Source: Fusarium oxysporum f. sp. lycopersici 4287
Lineage: Eukaryota > Ascomycota > Sordariomycetes > Hypocreales > Nectriaceae
Direction of reading: 5' to 3'
Length of the DNA: 64,000 nucleotides
NCBI RefSeq assembly: GCF_000149955.1
Contig: NC_030991.1
Location: 2,725,571-2,789,570 of the forward strand
Shown here: positions 33,523-44,251 of the stretch, piece by piece
Layout: each line of letters starts with the position of its first letter
Position numbering within the stretch: position 1 is the first letter of the stretch
Notes under the pieces: generated by a model
Databases searched by the model: none
Told to the model about the DNA's origin: nothing
The model's input: the letters and a program-made list of their open reading frames with translations, nothing else
Position numbers and translations under genes: made by a program

Positions 33523-35486
33523 TCAAAGTTTCGGTTTGCATTTATCAAGACTTGCTGGGGGGGAGAAGCAAAGCAAACTTTCTGTAAAGTTCTCCCACTT
33601 CTCTTCGGATACGATCGGCGCCGTTATGTAATCGTCGATCGGATCATGATAAAGGGCCTCCGATCTAATTTGAGCTATGATTGTTTCGTACTGCTCGTCT
33701 ACCAGGGGATCTTCGCATCTCACTCTGGATACGTCTTGGGCTGGTAAACGGATCAAGGCCTTGCCGGTAGATAGACGTTCGTACAGTTCCAGGACGTCCG
33801 GTGAGATCCCTGAACATTGAGCGGCCTCGTAAGCCATACGGTGACCGATCGTTTCAACCAACGGTCGGCAAAATGGAAGAATGTGCTGATTGAAAGCCTC
33901 GGTCCGATGCTTTCCGTATCCTCCAATCTCCGTAAGTCTTGCTTGAATTTCGGTCATCAACCGGTGCTCTTGCTGCGCTAAAGGCGCTAACGCGTTCTGG
34001 CAGGTTGGAAGTTGTAGTTTGCCGCCAAGGAGCTCGGAGACCAAACCTAGGAAGAGAATTTGTCAGTCATTCATTCATTGTTAAGTCAATATGGCGAATG
34101 TAAAGAAAATTTAGGTACGCACGAATACATAGTACCATCGTGTCGCCTTCGGCTATGGAGTTCCCCTGAAAGGTCAAGTCCAGTTCACTGATCTGATTGA
34201 ATGCAAAAAGGCCTCGCCATCCGCACCTCTCCGCGAGTTCCCCCAAGACCCGTGATGCTTTGATCACTGTCGCTTTAAAGATGGTGCCAAGCGCGTGTTG
34301 CGTCGGATGGGCAGGGTCCGGGCACATGCTCACAGCCCAATGGGCGAATGCGGTCAAAACCTTGCCCTGGACCCATCCTTCGACGATAGGGCGCTGCTGA
34401 GTGCTGAAGCCGATGATTGGCATAGCCGAATGCCCATCGGGCGCCGTGATAGTTCTTCGCTCGCTGTAGAGAGAAGCTATACGTGTTCCGACTCTGATAG
34501 CCGATATGCCCATGATGGAAAGTGACAACGTTCCAACAGCAACACGCCGAATATGGCACAGAAACTCAGCACGCTCACTCTTCGGCTTAGCGGGTGAACC
34601 AAGCAGGGCATTATAGGGCAACCGAACACGATTAAATGTCGTAATTGCATGATCCAGTGGTTTGGTACCAGGTCTCGTCGGTAATATTCGCGACGAGACG
34701 CCAGGTCGCATCGCATCTGCGTCGCTGAGAGACACAATGAAAGGCTTCACGCCTTGGCTCTTCCCTCGGACCATCAGACGGGCGAAAACAATCGCGACCC
34801 GTGGTATTCCACAGTATGGTGTTGTAGGAGGCATTACTTTTGATGCTGCTGTGGTAGGAGTATGTAACTCGAAAGAGCCATCAGCCTGCAGCGTTGCCGT
34901 GGTTTCCAGGTTGCGAGCATCTAAGCCGTGACCAATCTCCGTCAGCATGAACTCGCCACAAATTTCAAAACTCAATAGCTTTGTGAGTAAGTCTTGTAGG
35001 TCTGGACGCTCCTTGGCGAAATGGCTGAGCGTTCCTATGCAGAGGTTCACATGAANNNNNNNNNNNNNNNNNNNNNNNNNNNNNNNNNNNNNNNNNNNNN
35101 NNNNNNNNNNNNNNNNNNNNNNNNNNNNNNNNNNNNNNNNNNNNNNNNNNNNNNNGATAATGAAAGCCGTCATATCGCGAGCGGCAATCACTTCATGGAC
35201 TCGTTAGACAATAACACTATGCGAAACCATCGTCTGTTAAGGCTTACTGTCGAAATGAAAATCCCAAAACCTCTTGGTCAACTTCTCGATATCGTGCAAC
35301 GTCAGATCTACCATGCGACGATCTTAGCCTAGTTCGCCGAGAAAGATAGTTGTACGCACCGCTATGTCGACACATCAATTTGGCCCTCTCATAGTGCAAC
35401 GCCACGTCTACTGGCCGTGCGGGGGGAACAACATCATAGTCGCGTTGCCAAATCTCTTGGTCGAGGATCGTCTTAGAGTGGAACAT
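33523..35486 (-). CDS. Acyl-CoA oxidase-like flavoprotein (contains an assembly gap)
   Basis: Acyl-CoA oxidase family: FAD-dependent alpha,beta-oxidation of acyl-CoA, normally peroxisomal. Exons are 35486-35360, 35322-35248, 35199-34123 and 34046-33523, with donors GTGCGT, GTAAGC and GTGCGT. Family segments appear in order: ALHYERAKLMCRHS, HDIEKLTKRFWDFHFD, HVNLCIGTLSHFAKERPDLQ, GEFMLTEIGHGLDARNLETT, TFNRVRLPYNALLG, QQRPIVEGWVQGK, RCGWRGLF and GDTMVLCIRLVSELLG. With the 100-N gap counted as true length the model is exactly 601 codons, slightly short for the family. The C terminus CKPKL is only weakly PTS1-like. In a metabolite context such enzymes shorten or tailor acyl chains; the substrate here is unknown. 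Confidence 0.88.
35056..35155. other. Assembly gap (100 N)
   Basis: Exactly 100 N inside the acyl-CoA oxidase, between TAFII and HVNLCIG. The round number suggests a placeholder, though the frame is kept. Confidence 0.99.
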
Positions 35487-36518
35487 TTCTCTCAGTAAAA
35501 ATTATATCAACGACTCGATGCTTTCAGAACGATGGCAGACTCTTTGTCAATATGAATGGGTTCTTCGCAGGTATGTGTTCGTTGGTTGATAATGAATCTT
35601 ACGAGGTCAGCCTCCACCGGCTTTTAGTAAGTACAGGTTTCGGCAATGTTTGACACATTCTAGGTATTGACATCATACTTGTCCAGCGCTCAAAGCTGGC
35701 GCTAAATAAACGTTCGAAAACAGACGTCGGTCGATATAGGCGCATCAGCTGTCAGATATGGGAACATGGGATAGGTTGGATGAATTCGCGATACTCATTG
35801 TCTTAGCCAATCTATGAAACGCCATTATCGGACACTCTTCCTTGGGTGGTGCATTAATGGGCGAGGATTGGCTCAAGGGGTTTCCAGTAATTTGAGCGCT
35901 TGGTAAATCAACCTGGAGCAAGATAGACTACATCGTTCAGTCCGGAAGTCTCCTTAGCCCTACCCCTAGCACGGCGCTCGGTCTTCTGAGGATTTGTCTT
36001 GCCTACGATCATCTTGCACTGGGGCAAAGATAAAAAATATCGGTAAGCTTTGCCTATGTTGGATCGTTACTGTACTGTACTGTACTGTACTGTACCGTGC
36101 CGTACTTACCAGAAATAATACAATGCAATATCAATCGGAATTGTGCCAATTTAGTCCTTAACGCAATCGACATACTGGTCTGTATTGCCGGTTGTGGTAG
36201 TCTGTTTCATATTTGCGTGGTCGTAGATCGCCTAGGATTTAGCATTACCTTTTCATATTACTATAATTGATGCATAATTAAGCCTCATTTATTCCAGCTC
36301 TGGTGGAAATGACATTCGTTTCGGGTCAAAGATGTATGAGCTAAGCTAGATATTGTCGAAGACGAGAGGCATAAGCCCCTACCCTAAGGTCCCGGACATC
36401 TCCCAATGGTGGTTTGTACTCTTAGGAGACGACGTTTAAATTAAACTTGGACAAGTCGCTCCCTCTGTTTCTCCGTTTAAGTGTTGTTGACTCACGCCAA
36501 TGCCTCTTGCGGTGTTTT
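35487..36518. other. Intergenic stretch with a pentanucleotide microsatellite
   Basis: Apart from the (TACTG)n repeat, nothing recognisable. It holds the promoter side of the acyl-CoA oxidase gene (just above 35486). Confidence 0.4.
36068..36113 (+). repeat. (TACTG)n microsatellite
   Basis: Five clean TGTAC/TACTG units followed by two degenerate ones (CCGTG, CCGTA). Confidence 0.85.
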
Positions 36519-37116
36519 TTATGTGCTACTTCTGACTTGCAGGCCGCTGACGTCGTTATCTGTCTCGACGCTGTTGAATTGACCAAGACGAATCGAGATC
36601 CTAATGTTCCTCCAGATGCATATCGCTGATAATACTATTAAAGTCATGAGAACCAAGAGTTCTATGACTAGGTACGTAGCAAATCTTGCCGTAAAGCTAC
36701 TGGTGTACCACACGAGAAGGCCAACCAAGATCTCGAGGACGACGAGATCGACCAAGAACAGAGGTGTTGACGTCGCAATGAGATCGAGCCTCTGAAAACA
36801 AGGTTTTGATCGGTGAAGCGTAATCCGGAGCATTATGGCGACAATGGCGGTCATTGTGGCGCTCATCAGAATGGCGACCACGGCGGAAGATTCTTCGGTC
36901 AGGCCATCAGTTCCCGCCACGGCAAGTGCTGTAAACGTGAGCGATATTGTGCCCAGGTTGGCTGTAAATAGCGAGATGTAGTTATAATGATGCGATAATC
37001 TTGCAAGAACATGTGTTGACGAAGGGCCCAGTTCTCTCGTTACTATCAAATCGAGGTGCTTGTCAGGCTCAGAAGATACAAAGCAGTATACTCTCGTCGG
37101 ACTTACGTTGAAGCAT
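36519..37116 (-). CDS. Small four-helix membrane protein, two exons
   Basis: Exon 1 is only ten bases (37116-37107, ATGCTTCAAC). A GTAAGT intron (37106-37043) follows, then exon 2 (37042-36519); together exactly 178 codons. The 177-residue product starts MLQLTRELGPSSTHVLARLSH. It has about four hydrophobic segments (SLFTANLGTISLTFTALAVA, VVAILMSATMTAIVAIMLR, FLVDLVVLEILVGLLVW, and YLVIELLVLMTLIVLSAICI) and a polar C-terminal tail. Family not recognised. The very short first exon makes the start less certain, but the open frame has no other ATG before the first helix. Confidence 0.55.
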
Positions 37117-38507
37117 TTCGACGTATTTTGACGATGAAGGCAGAATTTATTGCCATTGAGAATATAGGAGAGCCCAGCATACATGTATGCACTATTGTAC
37201 AGTTTTGAGAATGCGTATTTTCCTCCTGCACAACAGACTTGCGCAGTGTAAAAGGCCCCACATAGTATGCACACTGCATTTCCTTGGACTGTATATGCCT
37301 GTATTGCAATAGAAAGCCGCCTACTTCATCATAAAGCAGACTTGGACTGTTTGGAGCGTGACCACTTCAGGACTAGCCCTCGTGCTTCGGTCTACTTTTG
37401 ATGTATATCTCTTTTATGGCCAAAAGTGGGCTTATGCGGCAATTTGGTAGCCTAAAGCTGGTACTTGAACTGAGTAAGAGGTGGATGCTCGTACCTGAAA
37501 GCCCCACCTTATGTGTAAGAAAGAGAATGTTGTTGCAAGGAGGAAAATATCACTGTTTACTGTCATACTGTATGATTTAATCGACTTGACGTTCACATCC
37601 CCACGATGAATTTGGGACTGACCACATCAAAGGTACAGTCCCGGCCGAAATTAGAGGCCGCTTGCCTAATTCAATAAATGTAAGATAAGCTTTCGCGCGC
37701 GGGCCGAACCGTAGCCCATCTGGCTTACGACAGTGTACAGAGCACTGCAAAAACCGTGATGCTAATCCTGTCTCCTTGTAATGCCTGTCATTATCGCATA
37801 CTGTCATCAAAACTGACCAATTATGGCTCACAAATGGTAGAAGTCATTTGATTACATGTGGACGCATCCAGAATAAGCCCTAAATTTCTGGCTCGAAATG
37901 ACTTTCCAAGAGGCCAAATCGGAGCGCAGGACCTTGCTCTCCATGACGTCATTATGGATAAGCAATCGACAACGAAGGTCAATACCTCCCCTTGAACGAG
38001 GTCTATTCTGGATGTGGAGGGATGAAGAATTATTCATCATCTCTACTGAAATGAAAAGTGCTTGAGAACTACTATAATTCGTCGGTTATTATCCGGTCTA
38101 GGTTTCAATGACTGTTATTGTTGCCCCTACGCAAGTCAATGGTTCATCCACTCTAAAAGCAGAACTGAAATTGGCTTTAATATGGCGGCTACCACGCATG
38201 TGCGGTGTGAAAGATGAAGCATGCTCAGGAAGCATAGTCATACAGAACAAGACGTATCTTGACGTCATCAGCGCCCGGCACATCTGCCCCACAGTCACTG
38301 CTGTGCGGTCTTGTTTGTAAAGGGTCTGAAAGTGATGACTCGCTCTTCAATCCAGGAAAGCTATAGCCTCCAGCGTTCGGCCAGATAAGGCCCGGGCTGC
38401 CGCTGCGCATGCATATATGAGAAGACCTCTCCGTCGCCTGTGACTATATAGACTTACTTGAAAGCTTTTTTAATAAAACGTATACATTTGTACTTGCTAG
38501 TCTGGCC
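37117..38507. other. Intergenic stretch, no supported gene
   Basis: Only short frames overlapping on both strands. The end carries the upstream region of the Cys-rich gene, including ACTATATAGACTT near 38442-38454. Confidence 0.4.
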
Positions 38508-38960
38508 ATGAATACGATCTCGTACAAATTATGTGGCTGCGCGCAATCTTGCCAAAGTGCCAAGGACCAGGATGCCACTGACCCTTACATTCCATACCTA
38601 CCTTCGTCAACCAATACGTCGGCCGATCTAATATCATCCAGGGACGTTGGAGACGTCTGTGGCTCAGGCCCAGGTGATCAGCACTCGTGGCTCATAAGGG
38701 CCAACAGTTGTCTGATAGAATGGATCTGTCCTGATTGCAAAAATCCGGAACAAGGCCTGTTTTTCGAATGCCATCATTGTAGACGCGTAAGATGTAGTCG
38801 ATGTGTGTAGACTGGAGGTTACGCACGACTGGCGACCTTATATGCGTAAACCTTTACGCTGCACATTGATTTCCTTCTCTTTCTCTTTCCTTTCTCGTAG
38901 TGCTTATACTGCAGTAAGCATGCTCCGAAATCCAACAGGAGACGTCACACCTCGCTTTAA
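38508..38960 (+). CDS. Cys-rich zinc-ribbon/RING-like small protein
   Basis: Exon 1 (38508-38804) and exon 2 (38901-38960) are separated by a GTGTAG intron with a strong polypyrimidine acceptor (CTTTCCTTTCTCGTAG). Together they make 119 codons. The N terminus MNTISYKLCGCAQSC has three Cys. After a polar middle the C-terminal half reads WICPDCKNPEQG, FECHHC, VRCSRCCLYCSKH: four or more C-x2-C pairs plus His, ending in the basic tail KSNRRRHTSL. Zn binding is very likely; DNA, RNA or protein binding cannot be told. Splicing completes the last Cys pairs, which supports the intron. Confidence 0.65.
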
Positions 38961-39327
38961 TAATCCGCCAAAAGCCCCTGCATTCTTAGATGACATACCG
39001 TCAGTATCTCTGCATCAATTTGCTTTTATATCTAGCATCGAAGAAATTTATTCTTTACCACAAATGTTACCCTCCATCTCAATTCTACTAGACTTGGAAT
39101 TCGATGAACTCATGGTTCCGAACATAGTTTGAATATATCGACGTCGACATCTTTGATCATAGCCGCGTTCAAGAAAACTGGATTTATTTATTTATCTATA
39201 ATCACCATATCCACAATAAAATCTCTCAAATTATTAGACTGGTAATGCGAAACTCCTTATACCCTCTCATTTTGTGCTATGCTGCAAAACAGTACACGCG
39301 GCACATCCAAGATGAAGATCTCCTCAA
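38961..39327. other. Spacer
   Basis: No gene supported; an AT-rich patch lies near 39180-39240. Confidence 0.4.
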
Positions 39328-40066
39328 CTAGCGCGATGAAATATCATCTTTCGGAAACATACTAACGTTGACTGTTCTAATGTAATCCTGGTGAATATCC
39401 CCGATTGTCAAGTTCAGCAGATCTGTGGCTTCTAAGAGCCTGTAAAAGAAATCCCGGTGATATACGGCGTCCTCCCGCTGCTGTCTGGCTTCCTGCGCGA
39501 GACGTTCGTTTTCGTATTCCAGTGTGGCGATAGTTTCTTGCAACTGCACCCGGGTGATTGCGTCGTAGGCTGCACTCGTCTCCATCATGGAGAGCTGGTG
39601 GCTCAGTAGAGCTACGCGCTCAGTTACTTCGCCAGACTCCATTGCATCTACATTGAATGTTGGTACGCAGAATGGTGGTGGGCTTCCTGAGCGCAGTTGA
39701 CTGCCTGCCAAGTTGCTCTTGGTGAATGACACGGCATAGAAACTTCTTCCCACTTCTATACAAAGCTTTTGGTATGCTTCGGTTTCGTGGTTCTCGAGAT
39801 CCTTGGAAAACAAATGGGCTACTTCCGTCGTATACATCCAAGTGTAAGCATGACTCTGCTTTGTCGTCAAACTAACTTCGGCGGGTTCTACCTTGACACC
39901 AGTTCTGCTTTCTACTATTGTCAGGCAAGCAAGTTCTGCTCTTGATGGTTATGCACTAACCAATGTGTGCTGCAAGCCTATCCCTACATCTTCGTAAGAG
40001 CAGCCCATCCTCGCTTGCTTCTTGACTCATATCGCCGGCTGCTTTATGTAGATCGAGTCTCTGCAT
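39328..40066 (-). CDS. Coiled-coil protein of unknown function, two exons
   Basis: Exon 1 (40066-39961) encodes MQRLDLHKAAGDMSQEAS and onward. The intron is GTTAGTG..CAATAG with a CCTGAC branch-like site. Exon 2 (39914-39328) continues exactly in frame; 230 residues in total. Residues about 130-190 form a heptad-rich coiled coil (VALLSHQLSMMETSAAY, LQETIATLEYENERLAQEAR). An aromatic segment HRDFFYRLLEATDLLNLTIG follows. No DNA-binding motif is visible. It may be a dimeric regulator or scaffold; this is only inference. Confidence 0.6.
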
Positions 40067-40443
40067 CTTGAGACTGGTGGACCGATCACACTTTGCGTAT
40101 ACACAAGGCGTGCCTATGGATTTCTTCTATATGGTATCTTCTGATTCGGCAAAATGGCTGTGGCACAAGTCGTCTTCTTATTTAATTCATAAGATGCCAT
40201 GGGAGATGAGTGTAATTGTATTGTAGGATTCCACACACAGAAGTACGAATATAGCGGTCGTTGTTATGTTACAATACACTATACATTCTCTGAGGTCCTT
40301 TAGAGTCTAATAATGAACCATGACCGTCAAATTTGGAGGTCACTTTTTGGCCGCGACTGGCAGCGCAGCTAGATCTGATCAGGCGACAAGCTTGAAAGTT
40401 CACGATTCACTATATCTGTAATCAGACTCCTGGTCGCTTGTTC
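40067..40443. other. Divergent/tandem spacer
   Basis: Nothing recognised. Confidence 0.4.
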
Positions 40444-40845
40444 TCAACTTCTGGCCTCATACGATCCACCAACCCTGGTATTTCGTCTTTGCGATACCAA
40501 TAGCCTGCTTATGACCCTATTCTGTGTGTCCTGCACGCCCTGCATCCAAAGAACAGTAGCCTTCAGAATGTCTAGCTCCCTGCTCATTTCCTCCATTTTC
40601 TCCTCCATACTAACATTTGGACCAAATGAGTCGCATGTCGGTGCGTCGTTCAATGCTGGCTCATATTTGCTAGAAGTGGATTCGGGCTTTTGGGCTTCCG
40701 AAAGTGGACAAATTGTTTGACGGGGAGTACCGAGCGACCCATGGCTCGACGGACTGCAATAGTCAGGCAGATCATGGCAATAATCCAGATTCGATTCCTT
40801 GCTCTTTGAGCTATGACCTCCGAAGTTAAGGGGTTCTTGAAGCAT
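40444..40845 (-). CDS. Hypothetical small coiled-coil protein
   Basis: 133 residues from the ATG at 40845 (MLQEPLNFGGHSSKSK). The first two thirds are polar and Ser/Pro-rich. The end is a helical coiled-coil (SMEEKMEEMSRELDILKATV, then QGVQDTQNRVISRLLVSQRR). The frame is open upstream to 40866, and frames above it (to 41087) might provide another exon through a GTGATC donor, but none joins convincingly. Low support. Confidence 0.4.
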   Translation of the reverse strand: MLQEPLNFGGHSSKSKESNLDYCHDLPDYCSPSSHGSLGTPRQTICPLSEAQKPESTSSKYEPALNDAPTCDSFGPNVSMEEKMEEMSRELDILKATVLWMQGVQDTQNRVISRLLVSQRRNTRVGGSYEARS

Positions 40846-41395
40846 TCTGATCACCAGCTGTTCCACGACGGAAAGGGCGAGACGATGCAGTCAACTTCCC
40901 AAGCGAACCAGCCATATTTATAGCCATAACCGGAGCTGCATGGACGCCGTCCAGAGCTGAGTCTCTTAGTGTTTGACGGATCAATGTGATCGCTCTCAGG
41001 AGTTCCATTTCTGGCTTCTCTACATGGAAACAGGTTCAAGATAAGAGGTGCCAGGCGGGCCACTGCTTTACTCGACAGCATATTCAATTGATCTCATCCC
41101 CACCCAACCATCTATCCAATGGGGTCTGGGACGCTTCAGAAGTACAAGATAGACCCTCATGCCTCTTAGCGGCGAGATCAGAATAGATTACTGCTACGTA
41201 GTTGATTTGTATACTGTTCCTCAACCCTGCGACCACTCACGGTCACCCTCTTGGTCTGTCGGTATTTCAAAGCCAAACCCTCAAGGCTTCCGGTGCAAAT
41301 GGGCGTTTCTATACTGCATACGTTGTCATATACTCCACTTCTTCGCACCGCCATGAAGCGAATCACGCTCCCGTTGTGGTGCTCGAAAGGTGTCA
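40846..41395. other. Spacer between the coiled-coil ORF and the HP1-like gene
   Basis: Only shadow frames; the minus-strand frame reaching 41178 is intron read-through of the HP1-like gene. Confidence 0.4.
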
Positions 41396-42322
41396 TCACG
41401 ACATTGACACATACTGATCTAGGTAACGGAGCATCTAACATAAGAAGATTGTCAGTATCACGTAAGGCAGGTGATGAATGAAACCAAGACATTCTTACTT
41501 TCTGGGGGCACTTTTTGCAGAGCACATCCACTTTATGCCTAGTCTTGTGACCTCCAAGCCAGGTAATGTAGATCATCAGGGTTTCTTCGCTATCTCCCTC
41601 GCAGCCGTCGATATGGAAAGGCTCATGTTCCCAACTACCTCGTGGAGGTTCCCATGCCAACTTTGCTGTGCGGCCTGAGGGGACAGTTCGATGGCGTTCA
41701 TTCCTCCTGCCACATCCAATGCCACGCGTAGCGACCGGTGGACTTGGTTTCTTCTTCACAGACCTTGGGACTCTCTTCCGTCGCTTGGCGAGGCTTTCGA
41801 AATATTCTCTCACCAACATGTCGTCTTCAATTCTGTTTCCGAATTTCAAGGGTCAGCTAGGCAGAGCGTAGGGGCACGAAACAGGCACAACTGACTCGAG
41901 ATTCGTCTGGGGCTCCCACGTCCACTCTTTGCTGCTCTCATGGCCTTGCCATTTCACTTGGAAATACACGCAGCCCTGGTATCTATCAGTGTCGTGCCAG
42001 CCTAGAATGGTAGAGGCGATGATGGCCTAAGCAAAAGCATTCGTATAACCTAGGTCGTCCCTGAAATACGAGGAGCAGAAGGTGAATAGCCAAAGGTTTA
42101 GGTGGCGCGCTAAACGCGACGAACAAGGTAGAAAGCAAACAATCAAAATTTAATATAGCCCTTACGTCTTCAGCAACGAAGTGATCCTGGATGGAATCCA
42201 CTAAGTATCTAAATCAGATCAGTATGAATATAGCAGTCCAGGTTACATGATTTTAGAGAAGCTGTTGACAGACGTTTCACTTACATGCCGTCATTTTCAT
42301 GGTTATCATCTGTTTTAGCCAT
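41396..42322 (-). CDS. HP1-like heterochromatin protein (chromodomain + chromo shadow domain)
   Basis: Exons are 42322-42285, 42208-42166, 41975-41878, 41832-41499 and 41434-41396, exactly 184 codons. The chromodomain (about residues 13-56) reads IYLVDSIQDHFVAED then GCVYFQVKWQGHESSKEWTW and WEPQTNLES, with the aromatic cage positions Y, W and W/F present. A basic hinge follows (AKRRKRVPRSVKKK, about 70-83). The chromo shadow domain (about 118-183) reads FHIDGCEG, LMIYITWLGGHKTRHKVDVL, CKKCPQK and MLRYLDQYVSMS. HP1 proteins read H3K9 methylation and dimerise through the shadow domain. The 183-residue length is small but complete. The intron that splits CPQK from ML is shared with the 43638 gene. 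The third intron (45 nt) is the least certain splice. Confidence 0.82.
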
Positions 42323-42891
42323 AATGGTCGTTTGTCCAGTTTAAAAACACTTGAATACTGTGCTATAGAATACTTTCATCTGGATGAGAGTTGAGTAATC
42401 GGTAGGACAACACGGTATTGCAGAAAATACGATCATGAACAATAGAAAAGGTGATCATTGAGTCGAATAGAAAGAAAGAAGGAGACTATCCTGATTCTCT
42501 TAGTAAACAAATCCAAGACTGGAAGCAAAAATGGCCGTAGGATAGTAGTAGTACACCTGGATGGGAAAGGTCCCTGAATTGCCATGTGCCGATGCTTTAC
42601 GTAGACAAGAGCCCCAAGCGGGCCCACAACTCGACGAGAAGATCCACTTATAGACAATGGAAGTAAAAGACTCCCGTAGCCATTTTTGGCCGGTCTAGGT
42701 TTTCTTTGTATTCTTGTATTCAACCCTAGACTACAGCTTCTATTGAAACATATTGCGCCGATTATATAAATATGAGCCCCATGCTGCTTCGTGCCCTGAG
42801 CCTGCCTTGCCATCTGCTTGCTTCCAATAGGCACTCCTGTGGTTGCACGATAACAGCCAAGTTCGCGTGCGCCATCAATCCAACTCTCGCC
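42323..42891. other. Upstream region shared by the HP1-like gene and the small secreted-protein gene
   Basis: Divergent spacer. A 176-codon minus-strand frame (42433-42963) overlaps the secreted-protein gene and has no domain; it is not called. Confidence 0.4.
42763..42770 (+). promoter_or_regulatory. TATA element
   Basis: TATATAAA in the context GATTATATAAATATG, about 120 nt upstream of the ATG of the small secreted-protein gene, a plausible core-promoter position. Confidence 0.45.
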
Positions 42892-43095
42892 ATGAACTTT
42901 AAAATCCTCGCGTGGAGCTTTATACTTATCCAAAGCGCTATGGCGCTGCCAATTTCCATCCATGAGCGAGAATTGTTAGCCAATCGAACAGATACAAAAG
43001 GCAAAGACCAGTGCGCGGAAGAGTTGAAATTCTCAGAAGGTACTTCGGATGCATTCAAAGCTATTGCTTGTCTTCTGCATTATTCCTCCCCTTGA
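42892..43095 (+). CDS. Small secreted protein (67 aa, effector-like)
   Basis: ATG at 42892 in the favourable context GCCATGA. MNFKILAWSFILIQSAMALP is a textbook signal peptide, cut after AMA. The mature part is only about 48 residues, polar, with two cysteines (KDQC and IACLL) and one N-x-T glycosylation site (NRT). No known family. A TATA element lies about 120 nt upstream. The frame is open further upstream (to 42772), but that extension would bury the signal peptide. Confidence 0.55.
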   Translation: MNFKILAWSFILIQSAMALPISIHERELLANRTDTKGKDQCAEELKFSEGTSDAFKAIACLLHYSSP

Positions 43096-43637
43096 ATACA
43101 GGGGATGAAGTCGCCAAATTAAGTGTCGATGCTGGAGAGAAGAAAAAGAAAAGAAAAGCTGGGAGTGAGGAATCTTTTTTGTACCAAATGGCGAATTTTG
43201 ACACACAACTGATATGTACTTCGTATATTCCGAATTTGGTCTAAAATAGAATGCTATTGCTTTGTCCTCGCCCTTACGTAAGATGTATATTCCTACCGCT
43301 CCGAGGGTCTTGTGCTTGAAGGATTCAAGGTGGGAGCACACTTAGTCGGCCACTGGTTGCGGATTCTTACACTGAAATTGGCCGTTTGTGGTCAAATACG
43401 GGATCTTTGTTCCGTTACTTGGATATTGGCTGATCAGTAGAAAATGGCCAAATTTGATCCAAAATCTTAGATCAAATAAGGCCAGGAAGATGATATAATG
43501 ATTTACAATAAATACCCTTTTGCTGTAGAACTGCCGAATTCGCCACAGGTCCTTAACAACAACAAAGAAAAAACGAGCGTTCCCTCATTTTATTTGCAAG
43601 AAGCTTTCTTAATTAAGTCCCGAGGCTGTCAATCGCC
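43096..43637. other. Spacer
   Basis: No gene supported. Confidence 0.4.
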
Positions 43638-43957
43638 ATGAAAACTCGATTACGGAAAAGTTTCGCTACCAAGAGCGACATTACTGACGCTGGTGGCCAT
43701 TCATCCACGCAAAAGAAAGGGCCCAGCATTCAATGGGATTGTGCTGACATAGATCACATGGAATTTGACGAATCAGCAAGTACATATCACGTTTTTCTCA
43801 AATGGCCAAATGGAGATGTATCGGAACACCCGAGAGAGGAGATTTATGACAAGTGTCCTCAACAGGTAGGTCAGAACCAATTCAGCAGCCTACGGTTACA
43901 ATCTCATAGTTTCATCAGATGCTTAGATTCTACATAAGACACATCAAATTCGTTTGA
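43638..43957 (+). CDS. Stand-alone chromo shadow domain protein (HP1-related)
   Basis: Exon 1 (43638-43865) and exon 2 (43919-43957) are joined through a GTAGGT..CAG intron; 88 residues. After a basic N terminus (MKTRLRKSFATKS) the whole of the rest is a chromo shadow domain: IQWDCADIDHMEFDE, TYHVFLKWPNGDVSEHPREE, IYDKCPQQ then MLRFYIRHIKFV. There is no chromodomain and no room for one. The intron falls at exactly the same place (CPQ-Q/K | ML-R) as in the HP1-like gene 1.3 kb away, so the two are related by descent. Shadow domains dimerise and bind PxVxL-type peptides; this protein could heterodimerise with the full HP1, which is inference. Confidence 0.8.
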
Positions 43958-44251
43958 ATGAATGGGAACTTTGAGTAATTCTGTAGTTGACACAAGCAAG
44001 TCATCTACTTTGTGGGTCAGACGCACGAAGGATAGATACAACCGTCCTTCATCATTTGACAGTACAATACAATATAATACAATTTATTCCGCCCGGCGGC
44101 TTGTGTTGACCGATAGAATACTATTCACTAATGCTTACATACAATGCCTACTGTAGACTCGTCAAATCATCCATACCCTAATCAGTCTCTGCCTAACATC
44201 CTATTCTCTCAATATCATTGTGTCTCCATACCATCCACAATTCGCTATCTA
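43958..44251. other. Spacer with an A/T simple repeat
   Basis: ACAATACAATATAATACAAT near 44064-44083; no gene. Confidence 0.5.

Noticed and set aside
35056..35155. Open reading frame across the 100 N as evidence of gap size
   Set aside because: A round 100-N gap is usually a placeholder; the preserved frame could be chance (one in three).
42433..42963. 176-codon minus-strand ORF
   Set aside because: Overlaps the promoter and signal-peptide region of the small secreted protein and shows no protein-like features.
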